64,000 nucleotides of DNA from Rufibacter glacialis (GTDB lineage Bacteria; Bacteroidota; Bacteroidia; Cytophagales; Hymenobacteraceae). The notes beneath the pieces are model-generated. The model saw nothing but the letters and a program-made list of their open reading frames with translations, did no database searches and was not told the origin of the DNA. The translations under genes and the position numbers were made by a program. Below, piece after piece: positions 31,831 through 42,300 of this stretch; the first letter of the stretch is position 1; each line of letters starts with the position of its first letter. Where the stretch lies: positions 186,001 through 250,000 of the forward strand of contig NZ_VKKZ01000019.1 in the NCBI RefSeq assembly GCF_008271745.1, given 5' to 3'.

Positions 31831-32198
31831 TTTTTACTATATATAGAATCAGCTGCTTTGGGCCTGTTTTTATGAAAGCAAGCCCAAAGCAGCTGATTTT
31901 TTTAGAACCTGGTTAGTAGTAGAGAGCTTCCATGGGAGCAAGGTGTAAAACGGGGGCGAAGTCATTTCCCAAAACCTACCTCCATGGAAGTCCTGAGTAA
32001 AGATTGCATCAACAGCAAGAGGGTTGGATGAGGTGTAGGGTTTGTGTGCGTTTCATCAAATCAGCAAGAGCTCGCATTTTACCCGCACAAAAAAAGTTCA
32101 CTAGTTGCTCCAGCCGGTAGGATCAGCCTCAATGACACGCCGCTTTAAATATCGCAAGGTCCTTCTGAAAGCACAGTAAGATTTTAAGAAGCACCCTT
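31831..32198. other. Gap upstream of the remnant, with one orphan hairpin
   Basis: Apart from the hairpin at 31847-31903 no element was recognised. TTCCATGGGAG near 31928 and CTCCATGGAAG near 31979 form a loose inverted repeat. No plus-strand gene ends here that would need a terminator. Confidence 0.45.
31847..31903 (+). terminator. Orphan terminator hairpin (palindrome family)
   Basis: AATCAGCTGCTTTGGGC, a short TG/CA step, GTTTTTATGAAAGC loop region, and GCCCAAAGCAGCTGATT, followed by seven T. It has terminator form on the plus strand, but the nearest intact plus-strand gene upstream is cassette gene 2, nearly 2 kb away. Confidence 0.7.
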
Positions 32199-32239
32199 AA
32201 AAGAAGAAGCCCGGCCAAATTGGCCGGGCTTCTTCTTTT
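32199..32239. terminator. Bidirectional terminator after typA
   Basis: Twenty-base arms (32199-32218, 32220-32239) with AAAAGAAGAAGCCC and GGGCTTCTTCTTTT ends pair perfectly around one base. It is 18 bases from the typA stop. Confidence 0.9.
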
Positions 32240-32257
32240 ATCTATAAAATCAGCTGC

Positions 32258-34057
32258 TTAGTTGTTCCCGTAGCGCTTGCGCTCGTTCTCGTCTAAGTAG
32301 ATTTTCCGCATTCTGATGCTCTTAGGGGTGATCTCCAACAGCTCATCTTTCTGGATGTATTCCATGGCTTCTTCCAGCGAGAATTGTTTCTTAGGAACAA
32401 TCTTCACGTTGTTGTCAGAACCAGAGGCCCGCATGTTGGTCAGCTGCTTTCCTTTCTGGATGTTCACGGTCAGGTCATTCTGACGGGAGTGCTCGCCAAT
32501 TACCATGCCCATGTACACCTCTTCACCTGGCTCCACAAAGAACACGCCTCTGTCTTGCAGTTTGTCAATGGAGTAAGCCGTTCCTGGACCAGTTTCCATA
32601 GCGATCAAAGAACCGTTGATACGGCCCGGGATAGCACCTTTGAAAGGCTCGTAGGCTACAAAACGGTGGTTCATGATGGCCTCACCGGCTGTGGCAGTCA
32701 ATACGTTGTTACGCAGACCAATCAAACCGCGGGAAGGAATGTTGAATTCCAGGTGTTGCAAGTCGCCTTTTGGCTCCATGATCAACAGGTCACCTTTACG
32801 CTGGGTTACCAATTCAATCACTTTACCGGCTGACTCCTCAGGAACGTCCACAACTAAGTGCTCCATTGGCTCCATTTTCTGGCCATCCACTTCTTTGAAG
32901 ATAACCTGTGGCTGGCCTACCTGTAACTCATAGCCTTCGCGGCGCATGGTTTCAATCAGAACAGACAAGTGAAGGATACCGCGGCCGTATACCAGGAAGG
33001 TATCTTCTTTGTCGGTCTCGTCTACGCGCAGGGCCAGGTTTTTCTCCATCTCTTTGTACAGACGGTCACGTAAGTGGCGCGAAGTAACAAACTTGCCCTC
33101 TTTCCCGAAGAAAGGAGAGTTGTTGATGGTGAACAACATGTTCATGGTAGGCTCATCAATAGCGATGCGCTCCAACGGCTCTGGGTTCTCAAAATCAGCA
33201 AGGGTATCGCCAATCTCGAAGCCTTCAATACCGGTCACGGCGCAGATTTCGCCGGCAGAGACAGACTCCACTCTTACGCGGCCCAGGCCTTCAAATACCT
33301 GAAGTTCTTTGATTTTTACTTTCTTGATAGAACCGTCACGCTTGCAAAGGCTCATGTTGGCACCTTCCATCAACGTGCCGCGTTTCACGCGCCCAATGGC
33401 GATACGGCCCACAAAGGAAGAATAGTCCAAAGAGGTGATCTGCATCTGCGGCGTGCCTTCTTCTGAAGGGGCCGGAGGAATCACCTCAATGATAGCGTCT
33501 AACAGAGGTGTGATGTTGTCAGTTGGTTTCTGCCAGTCAGTGCTCATCCAGCCGTTTTTGCTGGAACCGTAGATGGTCACGAAGTCCAATTGGTCTTCAG
33601 AGGCATCCAGGTTGAACATCAGGTCAAATACCATTTCATGTACTTCGTCTGGACGGCAGTTCTCTTTGTCTACCTTGTTCACCACCACAATCGGCTTAAG
33701 GCCTAACTGTACGGCTTTGCCTAGCACGAAACGGGTCTGGGGCATAGGGCCTTCAAAGGCATCAACCAACAAAAGAACACCGTCGGCCATTTTCAAGACG
33801 CGCTCCACTTCACCACCGAAGTCGGCGTGACCAGGCGTGTCAATGATGTTGATCTTAACATCTTTGTACCGCACCGACACGTTCTTGGAAACGATGGTGA
33901 TACCGCGTTCCCGCTCCAGGTCGTTGTTGTCCAGAATGAGGTCGTCGAAGTGTTGGTGGGCGTCAAAAATTTTTGAGGCGTGGATAATTTTGTCTACCAG
34001 CGTGGTCTTACCGTGGTCCACGTGGGCAATAATCGCGATGTTGCGGATACTTTGCAT
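32258..34057 (-). CDS. typA: Translational GTPase TypA/BipA
   Basis: 599 residues, the expected length. The G1 loop IAHVDHGKTTLVDKI is near residue 10, followed by DTPGHADFGGEVERVL, NKVDK, two beta domains, an EF-G domain V-like part and the BipA-specific C-terminal domain ending RKRYGNN. It is a ribosome-associated GTPase needed for ribosome assembly or stress growth. It stands alone with its own -7 promoter box (34080-34087) and terminator (32199-32239). Confidence 0.97.
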   Translation of the reverse strand: MQSIRNIAIIAHVDHGKTTLVDKIIHASKIFDAHQHFDDLILDNNDLERERGITIVSKNVSVRYKDVKINIIDTPGHADFGGEVERVLKMADGVLLLVDAFEGPMPQTRFVLGKAVQLGLKPIVVVNKVDKENCRPDEVHEMVFDLMFNLDASEDQLDFVTIYGSSKNGWMSTDWQKPTDNITPLLDAIIEVIPPAPSEEGTPQMQITSLDYSSFVGRIAIGRVKRGTLMEGANMSLCKRDGSIKKVKIKELQVFEGLGRVRVESVSAGEICAVTGIEGFEIGDTLADFENPEPLERIAIDEPTMNMLFTINNSPFFGKEGKFVTSRHLRDRLYKEMEKNLALRVDETDKEDTFLVYGRGILHLSVLIETMRREGYELQVGQPQVIFKEVDGQKMEPMEHLVVDVPEESAGKVIELVTQRKGDLLIMEPKGDLQHLEFNIPSRGLIGLRNNVLTATAGEAIMNHRFVAYEPFKGAIPGRINGSLIAMETGPGTAYSIDKLQDRGVFFVEPGEEVYMGMVIGEHSRQNDLTVNIQKGKQLTNMRASGSDNNVKIVPKKQFSLEEAMEYIQKDELLEITPKSIRMRKIYLDENERKRYGNN

Positions 34058-34079
34058 TCAGGAGGTTATTTTCAGTCCG

Positions 34080-34087
34080 CAAAGGTA
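34080..34087 (-). promoter_or_regulatory. -7 promoter box of typA
   Basis: TACCTTTG on the minus strand is an exact TAnnTTTG match, 22 bases before the ATG. No TTG was found 19 bases further up, so the -33 contact is weak. Confidence 0.55.
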
Positions 34088-34298
34088 GGGGATTTCTTAG
34101 TTTTTTCTATACTTTTTATGAAAAAGCCCTTTTGCCCAACCACTTACAGCTATTTGAGTGTATGGAGCAACAGAGGGGCCGGATAGTAAGTTCCTAAGAA
34201 GCCCCCTTCAGGGCGTATAAATACCCGGCGCGGCAACATCCGGAAGGCCTGCTGGTTTCGTAGTTAACTAAGTATCTCCCTCTTACCGCTGTACTACC

Positions 34299-34847
34299 AT
34301 GAACGCTTTTTCCGCATCGCTCGGCCTTGCCCTGATCACCTGTTTGGCCATGGGCTGCGCCCAAAAAGACGCCTCCCGCACCACTACGGCGGCTTCGGGC
34401 CAGGAGCCGTTCTCCGCGCAGCAAACCAAAGCCCTGGATCAGGTTCAACCCCAGTTCACCGTGGTCAAGACCGAGGAGGAATGGAAAAAGATCCTGGACT
34501 CAGAACAGTACTACGTGTTGCGGGAGAAAGGCACTGAACGGGCCTTCTCAGGAGAATTGAACAAAAACAAGCAGAAAGGAACCTACTCCTGTGCCGCCTG
34601 TGGCAATCCCATGTTCAGCTCAGACACCAAGTTTGAGTCCGGCACGGGGTGGCCCAGTTTCTACCAGCCTCTTAATGCCCAGGCCGTGCTGGAAGAACCA
34701 GATGTAGAGATGGGCATGCTGCGCACCGAAGTCTTGTGTAGCCGGTGCGGTGGCCACCTGGGCCACGTGTTTGACGACGGCCCCAAGCCCACCGGTTTGC
34801 GGTACTGCCTAAACTCCGTGGCATTGAAGTTCACCAAGGAAAACTAA
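34299..34847 (+). CDS. msrB: Peptide-methionine (R)-S-oxide reductase, lipoprotein form
   Basis: 182 residues. A lipoprotein signal with lipobox LAMGC puts the acylated Cys near residue 22, so the enzyme is exported to the periplasm or outer membrane. The MsrB domain has both zinc pairs, CAAC near 101 and CSRC near 148, the [11 protein letters not shown] substrate loop and the catalytic Cys in LRYCLNS near 170. It repairs R-methionine sulfoxide in envelope proteins, probably with thioredoxin-like partners. The ATG at 34299 directly precedes the hydrophobic signal. It sits alone between typA (divergent) and porP (convergent). Confidence 0.94.
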   Translation: MNAFSASLGLALITCLAMGCAQKDASRTTTAASGQEPFSAQQTKALDQVQPQFTVVKTEEEWKKILDSEQYYVLREKGTERAFSGELNKNKQKGTYSCAACGNPMFSSDTKFESGTGWPSFYQPLNAQAVLEEPDVEMGMLRTEVLCSRCGGHLGHVFDDGPKPTGLRYCLNSVALKFTKEN

Positions 34848-34976
34848 TCTCCTGCCGGATCACCCTGGGAGGTCTGGCAACGCACGAGTATTTCAGACCT
34901 GTTTTTATAAAAGGGACCCCTAAACACTGGGCTATTTCCTTGATCTAGAAATAAGATTCAAGACGTCATCCAAGAC

Positions 34977-35002
34977 CTGGTTCAAGTGTTCAACTTAGAC
35001 CT
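34977..35002. repeat. TGGTTCAAG...CTTAGACC element (family F, copy 3)
   Basis: CCTGGTTCAAGTG, TTCAACTTAGACCT. It matches 10189-10213 in the same orientation and 10433-10459 inverted. Confidence 0.6.
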
Positions 35003-35213
35003 AACGTATTCTAAGGCTCACAACTTCCGTGAAGTAATCGCTTTACTTCAGCTTTAGCTGACGCCCCTGCAAGTAAACAAGCGAATGGATATGGCCCACA
35101 CTACACCTAGCCCAGGTGTTTAGGCCCTGTTTCTTCCAGATCATCTGAATTTTAGGCAGCGTTTGCCAAGAACCTGCGCTGGGTAGTGGGGCACCTGACA
35201 TCATTCTAAACAG

Positions 35214-35266
35214 AAAGGAGGTGTTCCCAATCCGCCCGTGGGCGAGAGAGGAATCACCTCCTTTTT
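35214..35266. terminator. Terminator between msrB and porP
   Basis: AAAGGAGGTGTTCC (35214-35227) pairs with GGAATCACCTCCTTT (35250-35264) with one bulge. An inner CGCCC/GGGCG stem and a T run on the plus side complete the form. It can serve both convergent genes. Confidence 0.75.
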
Positions 35267-35320
35267 GGAAAAGCGGGCGGTAAACCAATCCAGCGTGAAA
35301 CCTCTTGCGCGGAAGGTGCC

Positions 35321-36274
35321 TTATTTCACCCTGAACCCGACCATGATTTCATGCGAGCCGGCGGAGTAGTACCTGAGGGGAGAGACCGTGATATCGTACG
35401 AGTACGACACCTGGTACTTCTGCAGGAACTGAGCGCCCACCAGGCCCACCAAGGCATCTTGGGTGCGGTAAGAGAGGCCTGCCCATACTTCGTCATCAAA
35501 CTTGGTTTTGCGCCGCTTGCTGAAACTGTAAACGCCTTTCAGGTTCAGGTCGGCCTGCAAGGGGGCGGGGCCGGCGTACTTCAGCAGGAAAGAAGGAGCC
35601 AGGGTGATGTTTTTCTTGAGTTCAAAATTGTACCCACCCGAGACAAACAAATGCCGGTACAACTTGCTGGATGCATCTGTGTTCTCCACGTCAAAGAATT
35701 TGTTCCCCAGCGCCTGCAGCAGGGAAACCCCGAAGAAAAATTCTTCCTTGTGGAGGTAGGTGCCAATGCTCACATCAGGCATGAACGAGTTAATGGTTCC
35801 CCCGTTGGTTACCGGGTCCAGGTGGGTGGAGTTGTCGGCCATCTTGACTTTGGCGGGATCAAACTTGAACTGCTGGAACCCGGCAAAAATACCGGAAGAA
35901 AGGAACAGGTCCCGGTCAAGGGGCACGTGGTAGGCGTATGAGGCCAGCACGGCAGTATGAGAGGTAGGGCCCGTTCTGTCGGTATAAGCGTACCCGCCCG
36001 CCCCATGGTAGCCCTGGGTCCTTTTTCGGGCCCGTCTCCCCTTGCCCTGAAACAAGGCGGTCTCGCCGCTCACGTAGAACGTAGTGGGCGCCCCTTCAAA
36101 GCCTACCCATTGGTTTCTGAAACCGGCCTTGAAATTCATGGTTTTCTCAAACCCGGCCACCGCCGGGTTCAAGAGGAAATAGTTGGTCATGTACTGACTG
36201 GACAATGCTTTCTGCTGGGCCACCGCTGCCGTGGCGCCCAACAGAAAGAAGAATAGTAGGAGGTTCTTTTTCAT
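35321..36274 (-). CDS. PorP/SprF family type IX secretion outer-membrane protein
   Basis: 317 residues with a signal peptide (LLLFFFLLGATAAVAQ) and a PorP/SprF beta-barrel fold. QYMTNYFLLNPAVAGFEKTMN and FRNQWVGFEGAPTTFYVSGE near the start, and the last strand HEIMVGFRVK, are family marks. Such proteins work in the outer membrane with giant T9SS substrates; SprF is needed to place SprB on the surface of gliding Bacteroidota. It starts 28 bases after the stop of the giant repeat gene, the usual sprB-sprF order. It is therefore probably the dedicated partner of that adhesin. Confidence 0.93.
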   Translation of the reverse strand: MKKNLLLFFFLLGATAAVAQQKALSSQYMTNYFLLNPAVAGFEKTMNFKAGFRNQWVGFEGAPTTFYVSGETALFQGKGRRARKRTQGYHGAGGYAYTDRTGPTSHTAVLASYAYHVPLDRDLFLSSGIFAGFQQFKFDPAKVKMADNSTHLDPVTNGGTINSFMPDVSIGTYLHKEEFFFGVSLLQALGNKFFDVENTDASSKLYRHLFVSGGYNFELKKNITLAPSFLLKYAGPAPLQADLNLKGVYSFSKRRKTKFDDEVWAGLSYRTQDALVGLVGAQFLQKYQVSYSYDITVSPLRYYSAGSHEIMVGFRVK

Positions 36275-36302
36275 AAAACGCTGATGAAAGGCTAAGGGCG
36301 GC

Positions 36303-39300
36303 TTACCGCATGATGGTCAGTGATTTTCTGATAGGAGCCTGGCCATTGCCCAGCTCAATGACCGTGTAGTAGGTGCCCACCGGCAGGTCTTTTCCTTTAT
36401 GGGTGCCGTCCCAGGCCTGTTTGTATCCCCTGGACTCAAAGACCGGGCTGCCCCAGCGGTTGTACACGGTCACCTTACAGTTAGGGTAGAGCACCGCCAC
36501 GTTCTTAAGAATCCAGTGGTCATTGATGCCGTCTCCGTTAGGGGTGAAGCCCGTTGGGATCTCTATGCCACCCGTTTCGCCAGCCGTAAAGGTCACCTGG
36601 GTGCGGCACCCATTCTTGTCCTGCACAAGAAGCGTATGCGTTCCCTCGGCCAGACCCGTGAACACAGAGTCAGAGGTCACTTTGCCGTTGTCCAGCTGGA
36701 AGGTGTAAGGGGCCGTGCCGCCACTGAGACCAGTGACCACCACGCTGGTGGGCGTGAGCGGCTTCACCGAGGCTTGCAGTGGTATTGGTTCCTTGATCTC
36801 CACCGTACCCAGCGCCAGTTCACAGCTAGCTGAGAACCTGGTCACTACCTGGTAGCTACCCGCCGGCAGGTTTCTGAACTCAGGGCTCTTCTGGAAGGTG
36901 CGTCCGTTGTCAATGCTGAACTCGGTCTGATTGTCAGCGCCCGTGGCTGAAAGAGTGATAACTCCTTCTTTGCCGCCCGCGCAGAGCACATGCGTCACAA
37001 GCGTCACCTTGCTTTCTACCGCCGGCACCGTCACAGGAAGGGAGAAGGTGCAGTTTTGGGCGTCTTTTACCGAAAGGACATGGTTTCCAGGAGCCACTCC
37101 CAGCAGGGTAGCGGCACCGGAGAAGGCCCCGCCGTTCAATGAGTAGGAGTAAGGCGCGGTGCCGCCCGTTACTTGGGTCACCGTCACCTGGCCGGTGGTC
37201 TGGCCGCAACCCGCCGGGGTCACCGAGAACGTGAGGTGGGTAATAGGAAGGCTGCTCTCTACCTTGGTCGCTTTCACCTGCACACAGCCTGTGGCGTCTT
37301 TCACAGAAATCTGGTAGGTTCCTTCTGCCAGCCCGGAAAACTCCGGGGTATTCTGGAAGGAAGTGCCGTTGATGCTGTAGGTGTAAGGGCTTTGGCCGCC
37401 TGTGACCCCGCCAATGCTGATCTTGCCGTTGGCATTGCCGCAACTGGCCAGGGTGCTGGTCAAGGTGAACGACTCAGGGCCGCCGCTGCTTTTTACTTCC
37501 TGGCTCTTGGTCATGACACAGCCTTCCGCATCCCGGATAGTGATGGTATAGGTGCCTGTCGCTAGGTTGCCGAATACCGGTGAAGCCTGGAAGCTGGTTC
37601 CGTTGAGGCTGTAGGCCAGTGGTTTGATCCCGCCCGTGACTGAAGCCACCGTAATGGAGCCATTGTTCTGCCCGCATGCCGCCGGAGCAGAGGTTATCTC
37701 CGCCGTTTTCAGCCTGTTTTCGCCCACTTGCACCGTAAACGTAGCCAGACAGTTATTGGCGTCTTTCACCTGGATCTGGTACTCTTTAGGAGCCAGGCCG
37801 GTAAAGGTGGTGGCCGCCTGGAAAGTGATGCCATCCAGTGAATACATGTAAGGTGCGGTGCCTCCGGTGGTAGACTGGATAGCGATAGCCCCGTTGTTAC
37901 CGCATGTAGCTGGCGTGGTAGACGAGCCCAGGGCCGTCATGGCCGCCTGGTCCGTCACGGTTACCTGCTTGGCCAGGGTGCAGCCGTTGGCATCTTGCAC
38001 GGTTACGGTGTAGGTACCCGCCGCCACAGCGCCAAAGGTGGCCGAAGCCTGCCAGGTGCCGCCCTCCAGCTTGTACTGGTAAGGGGCGGTGCCACCTGCC
38101 ACGTTGCTGAGGAGGATGGTACCGTTGCGCTGTCCACAGGTGGAAGCCGTGCTGGTCAAGGTAAATTCCTGCGGACCGGCCGTGTTTCCAACCTCCACAG
38201 ATTTGGTGAAAGTACAGCCCATGGCATCTTTCACCACGATGTTGTAACGCCCGGCGCGCAAGTCAGCAAGGGTGGCCGAGGCTTGGAACACGATCCCGTC
38301 TTTGCTGTAGGAATACGGGTGTACCCCGCCTATCACATCCGCTACGGTCACGGTACCGTTCGCCTCACCGCAGGTAGAAGGTTGCACGGTCACTCTGAAA
38401 TCACCAGGGGCAGAAGAACCGCCCACTACCGCCTCCTGTGAGAAGGTGCAGCCGTTGGCATCTTTCACGGTAAGTGTAAAAGTGCCCGCTGCCAGAGAGG
38501 CGAAGGTGGCCTCAGTTTGGAACGCAGAACTGTTCAACTGGTAAGTGTAAGGAGCGGTTCCGCCAGTCACGGCGCTTACCGTGATCTTTCCGTTGCGGTC
38601 TCCGCAGGAAGTGGCCTCTGCCATGGTGGTTAGACCGCTGGGTCCGGCTACATCTGTTACCTGCACCTGCTTGGAGAAATGGCAGCCTTTGGCATCCTGG
38701 ACGGTGACGGTGTACATGCCCGCCGCTAAGTTGCTAAAGCTGGCCGCACTCTGGAAAGCCGTCCCATTGATGGAGTAGCTGTACGGCGCTGTGCCCCCTG
38801 AGACCGCACCCAGGGTGATGGCCCCGTTGCTTTGGCCACAGGTAGAAGCGGTGCTGGTGCTGGAAAGGCCGGTAGGCACTTCTTTGGTGACCGTCACCGA
38901 GGCCGTGGCCTCACAGCCGTTCGCATCACGGGCCACCACCGTGTAGATGCCGGCCGACAGGCCGTTGAACTGGGTACTGGCACCAAAGGCTCCTTCGTTG
39001 AGGGAGTAGGTGAAAGGAGCAGTTCCCCCCGTCACGCCGGTCACCAGAATACTGCCGTCATTGTCCTGGCAGCTGGCCACTCCAGACCGGGTGGCTACCG
39101 AAACAGGCCCTGCTATATCAGTTACCGCCACTTCTTTGGTGAAGGTACAGCCGTTGGCGTCTTTCACCACCAGGGTGTAGGAGCCGGCGGCCAGGGTCTC
39201 AAAAGATGAGGAGGCTTGAAAATTCACCCCGTCTTTGCTGTAGGTGTACGGAGCCGTGCCTCCAGTCACGCCGGTGATCACCAGGGCGCCATTGCGGTTG

Positions 39301-42300
39301 CCACAAGTGGAGGCTCTGACGGAAGAAACCAGGTCTGTAGGACCGGCTATATTGGTCACTACTACTTTCTTGCTGGTCACACAGCCATTGGCATCCCTCA
39401 CGGTCAGGGTATGCTCTCCGGCCATCATCTGCCCGAAGAGGGCGGTGCTTTGGAAGGTGCCCCCGTTCAAAGAGAAGGAATAAGGCGCCTGTCCGCCGGT
39501 TACCCCGGTAACCGAAATCTGGCCGTTGGCCGCCCCGCAGGTAGCAGTGACGGAAGCCAGCTGGAGGTCGCTTGGTCCGGTAATGTTGCCTACCTGCACC
39601 GTGCTGGTTTTCTGGCAGCCATTGGCATCTTTGACCGTGATGGTGTAAGATCCGGCGGCCAGGTCCGCAAAAGCCGCAGCAGACTGGAAGGTGACCCCGT
39701 CCTTGCTGTACAAGAAAGGAGCTGTTCCGCCTACCACGTCCTGCACCCTCAGTTGACCGTTTGCATCGCCGCAGGTAGACGCGATCGGGGTCAGCTGGAA
39801 AGCGCTCGGGCCGGTTTTGTCATCCACTACCACTGTCTCCGCGGATAAGCAGCCATTGGCGTCTTTGGCGGTGATGGTGTAGGTGCCGGCAGGTAGGTTT
39901 TGGAAGGTACTGCTCGCTTGGAAGTCCTGCCCGTTCCTGCTGTACGTGTAAGGGAAAACCCCTCCGGTGACGGCATTTACGGTGATAGCTCCGTTGCTGC
40001 TTCCACAGGTGCTGGCGGTGGCTACGGCGCTGAACGTAGGGCCGGCGGTGTTGCTCACAGCTACCACAGCGCTGAACATGCAGCCGTTGGCATCTTTCAC
40101 CGTGATGGTATGGTTACCGGCGGCCAGGCCAGCGAAAGAAGTGCCTGGCTGGAAGGTTTGGCCGTCTTTGCTGTAGGTGTACGGGGCGGTTCCGCCGGTT
40201 ACCGTGCTTACGGTAAGGGCGCCATCGGCGCGGCCGCAGGTAGAGGCGGTAGTAGAACTGGTGAAGGCTGTAGGAACATTCTGATCAATTTTTACCGAGG
40301 CGGTCACCTCACAACCATTGGCATCTCTGACCACCACGGTATGGGTGCCGGAGGCCAGGGCCGTAAAAGTGGTATTGGTGCTAAACCCGCTGCCGTTGAT
40401 GGAATAGGCGTAAGGAGCCGTGCCTCCGGTGATCCCAGTGATGGTGAGGCTGCCGTCATTGTTTAAGCAACTGGCGGGCAAGGTGCTGGCCGTTACCGCA
40501 GTAGGTCCGGCAATGTCTTGCACGGTGACAGTTTTGGTAAAGGTACAGCCGTTGGCATCTTTCACCGTGATGGCATACTGCCCAGCTTTCAAGGCCGTGA
40601 AAGAAGACGAAGCCTGGAAGGTGATCCCGTCTTGGCTGTAGGTGTATGGGGCGGTGCCTCCTGTTATTTGGGTAATGGTAAGGCCTCCGTTGGGGGCGCC
40701 ACAAGTGGAGGAGGTGGAGGCTGCCGTCACATCAGAAGGACCGGCTACATCCGCTACCACCAGCTTCTGGCTGAACACACACCCATTGGCGTCTCTGACC
40801 GTGAGGGTGTGCTCTCCAGCTCTTACTGAGACAAAGGTTACCGCCGTCTGGAAAGCGGACCCGTCTAAGGAGAAGGAGTAAGGGGCAGTGCCCCCGGTAA
40901 CACCGTTCACGGAAACCGAACCATTGCTGCTTCCGCAGGTAGAGGCGGTGGAGGCGATCATGAGCTGACTTGGCCCCTCCACATCGGTGACCTGAATGGA
41001 GCGGGCATATTTACAGCCGTTGGCATCTCTGATGGTGATGGTGTAAACTCCGGCCAATAAACCGGTGAAAGTAGGTGAAGCCTGGAAGGTGTTCCCATCT
41101 CTGCTGTAGGAATATGGACCGGTGCCTCCTGTCACCTGCTGCACGTTGATCTGGCCGTTGCTGGCCCCACAGGTGGAAGCCTGGGCTACTGCCATGAACG
41201 AAGGTCCAGAGACATCACTCAAAGACGCTTCCTGGGCATAGGTACACCCGTTGGCATCCTTCACCGTGAGGGTATAGGCGCCCGCCTGTAACCCGGTAAA
41301 GGTGGCGGAGGTTTGGAACGTCACCCCATCCATGCTGTAGAGGTAAGGGGCGGTGCCGCCGGTAACTCCTGAGATGGTGAGAACACCGTTGCTGTTGCCG
41401 CAGGTAGACGATTGGGTAGAGGCCACCAGCTCTGTGGGGCCATTGAGGTTGCTGAGGGTAATTACCCGCGCAAACGTACATCCCTTGGCATCTTTTACGG
41501 TGATGGTGTAGGTGCCCGCGGCCAGACCAGTGAAAGCAGTGCCTGCCTGGAAGTTCCCCCCGTCCCGGCTAAAGGTGTAAGGGGCGGTTCCGCCGGTGAC
41601 GGTGCCAATAGAGATGCTGCCGTTGCTGCTTCCGCAGGTAGAGGCTACGGTGCTTGTGCTAAAGGCAGTTGGGACGTTTGCGTTGATAACCACGGTAGTC
41701 ACCGCCTCGCACCCGTTGGCGTCTTTGGCTTTCACCGTATAGGTACCCGCCGCTAGCGCTCCAAAAACAGAAGTTGACTGGAAGGCGCCGCTATTCAGGG
41801 AGTAGGTATACGGTTCCGTTCCACCCGTGATGCCGGTAATAGTCAGACTGCCGTCGTTGTTCTGGCAGCTGGCAGCGGTAAAGGTAGTGCGTACCGCAGT
41901 TGGCCCGGCAATATCAGAGACCTGAACAGTTTTGCTGAACGTACAGTTATTGGCGTCTTTTACGAAAATGGTGTAAGAACCGGAAGCTATGGCCGTAAAG
42001 GTAGTGGAGGCCTGGAAGTTCACCCCGTCTCTGCTGTACGTGTAAGGGGCTACCCCACCGGTCACCGCGGAGACAGTCAGTTCCCCATTGCTGTTTCCGC
42101 AGGTAGAGGGCTTAGTGGCAGCGGTCAAATCAGAAGGGCCGGCCACGTTTTCAACGGTTATTTTCTGGGTGAATGTGCAACCATTGGCATCTTTCACGGT
42201 AAGCGTACGCTCTCCCGCCTGCACGGCGGCAAAGGCGGGGGCACTTTGAAAGGCGGCGCCGTCAAGAGAGAAAGTGAACGGGGCAGTGCCGCCGCTTACC

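Larger units (their letters stand above)
34848..35320. other. 473-base gap between convergent msrB and porP genes
   Basis: It has a degraded palindrome-family copy near 34890-34925 (TTTCAGACCTGTTTTTAT then ACCCCTAAAC), a family F unit (34977-35002) and the terminator at 35214-35266. The stretch GCTTTACTTCAGCTTTAGC near 35040 resembles text in the 9925-10570 gap (CAGTTTTGGCTGA). No gene is supported. Confidence 0.5.
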
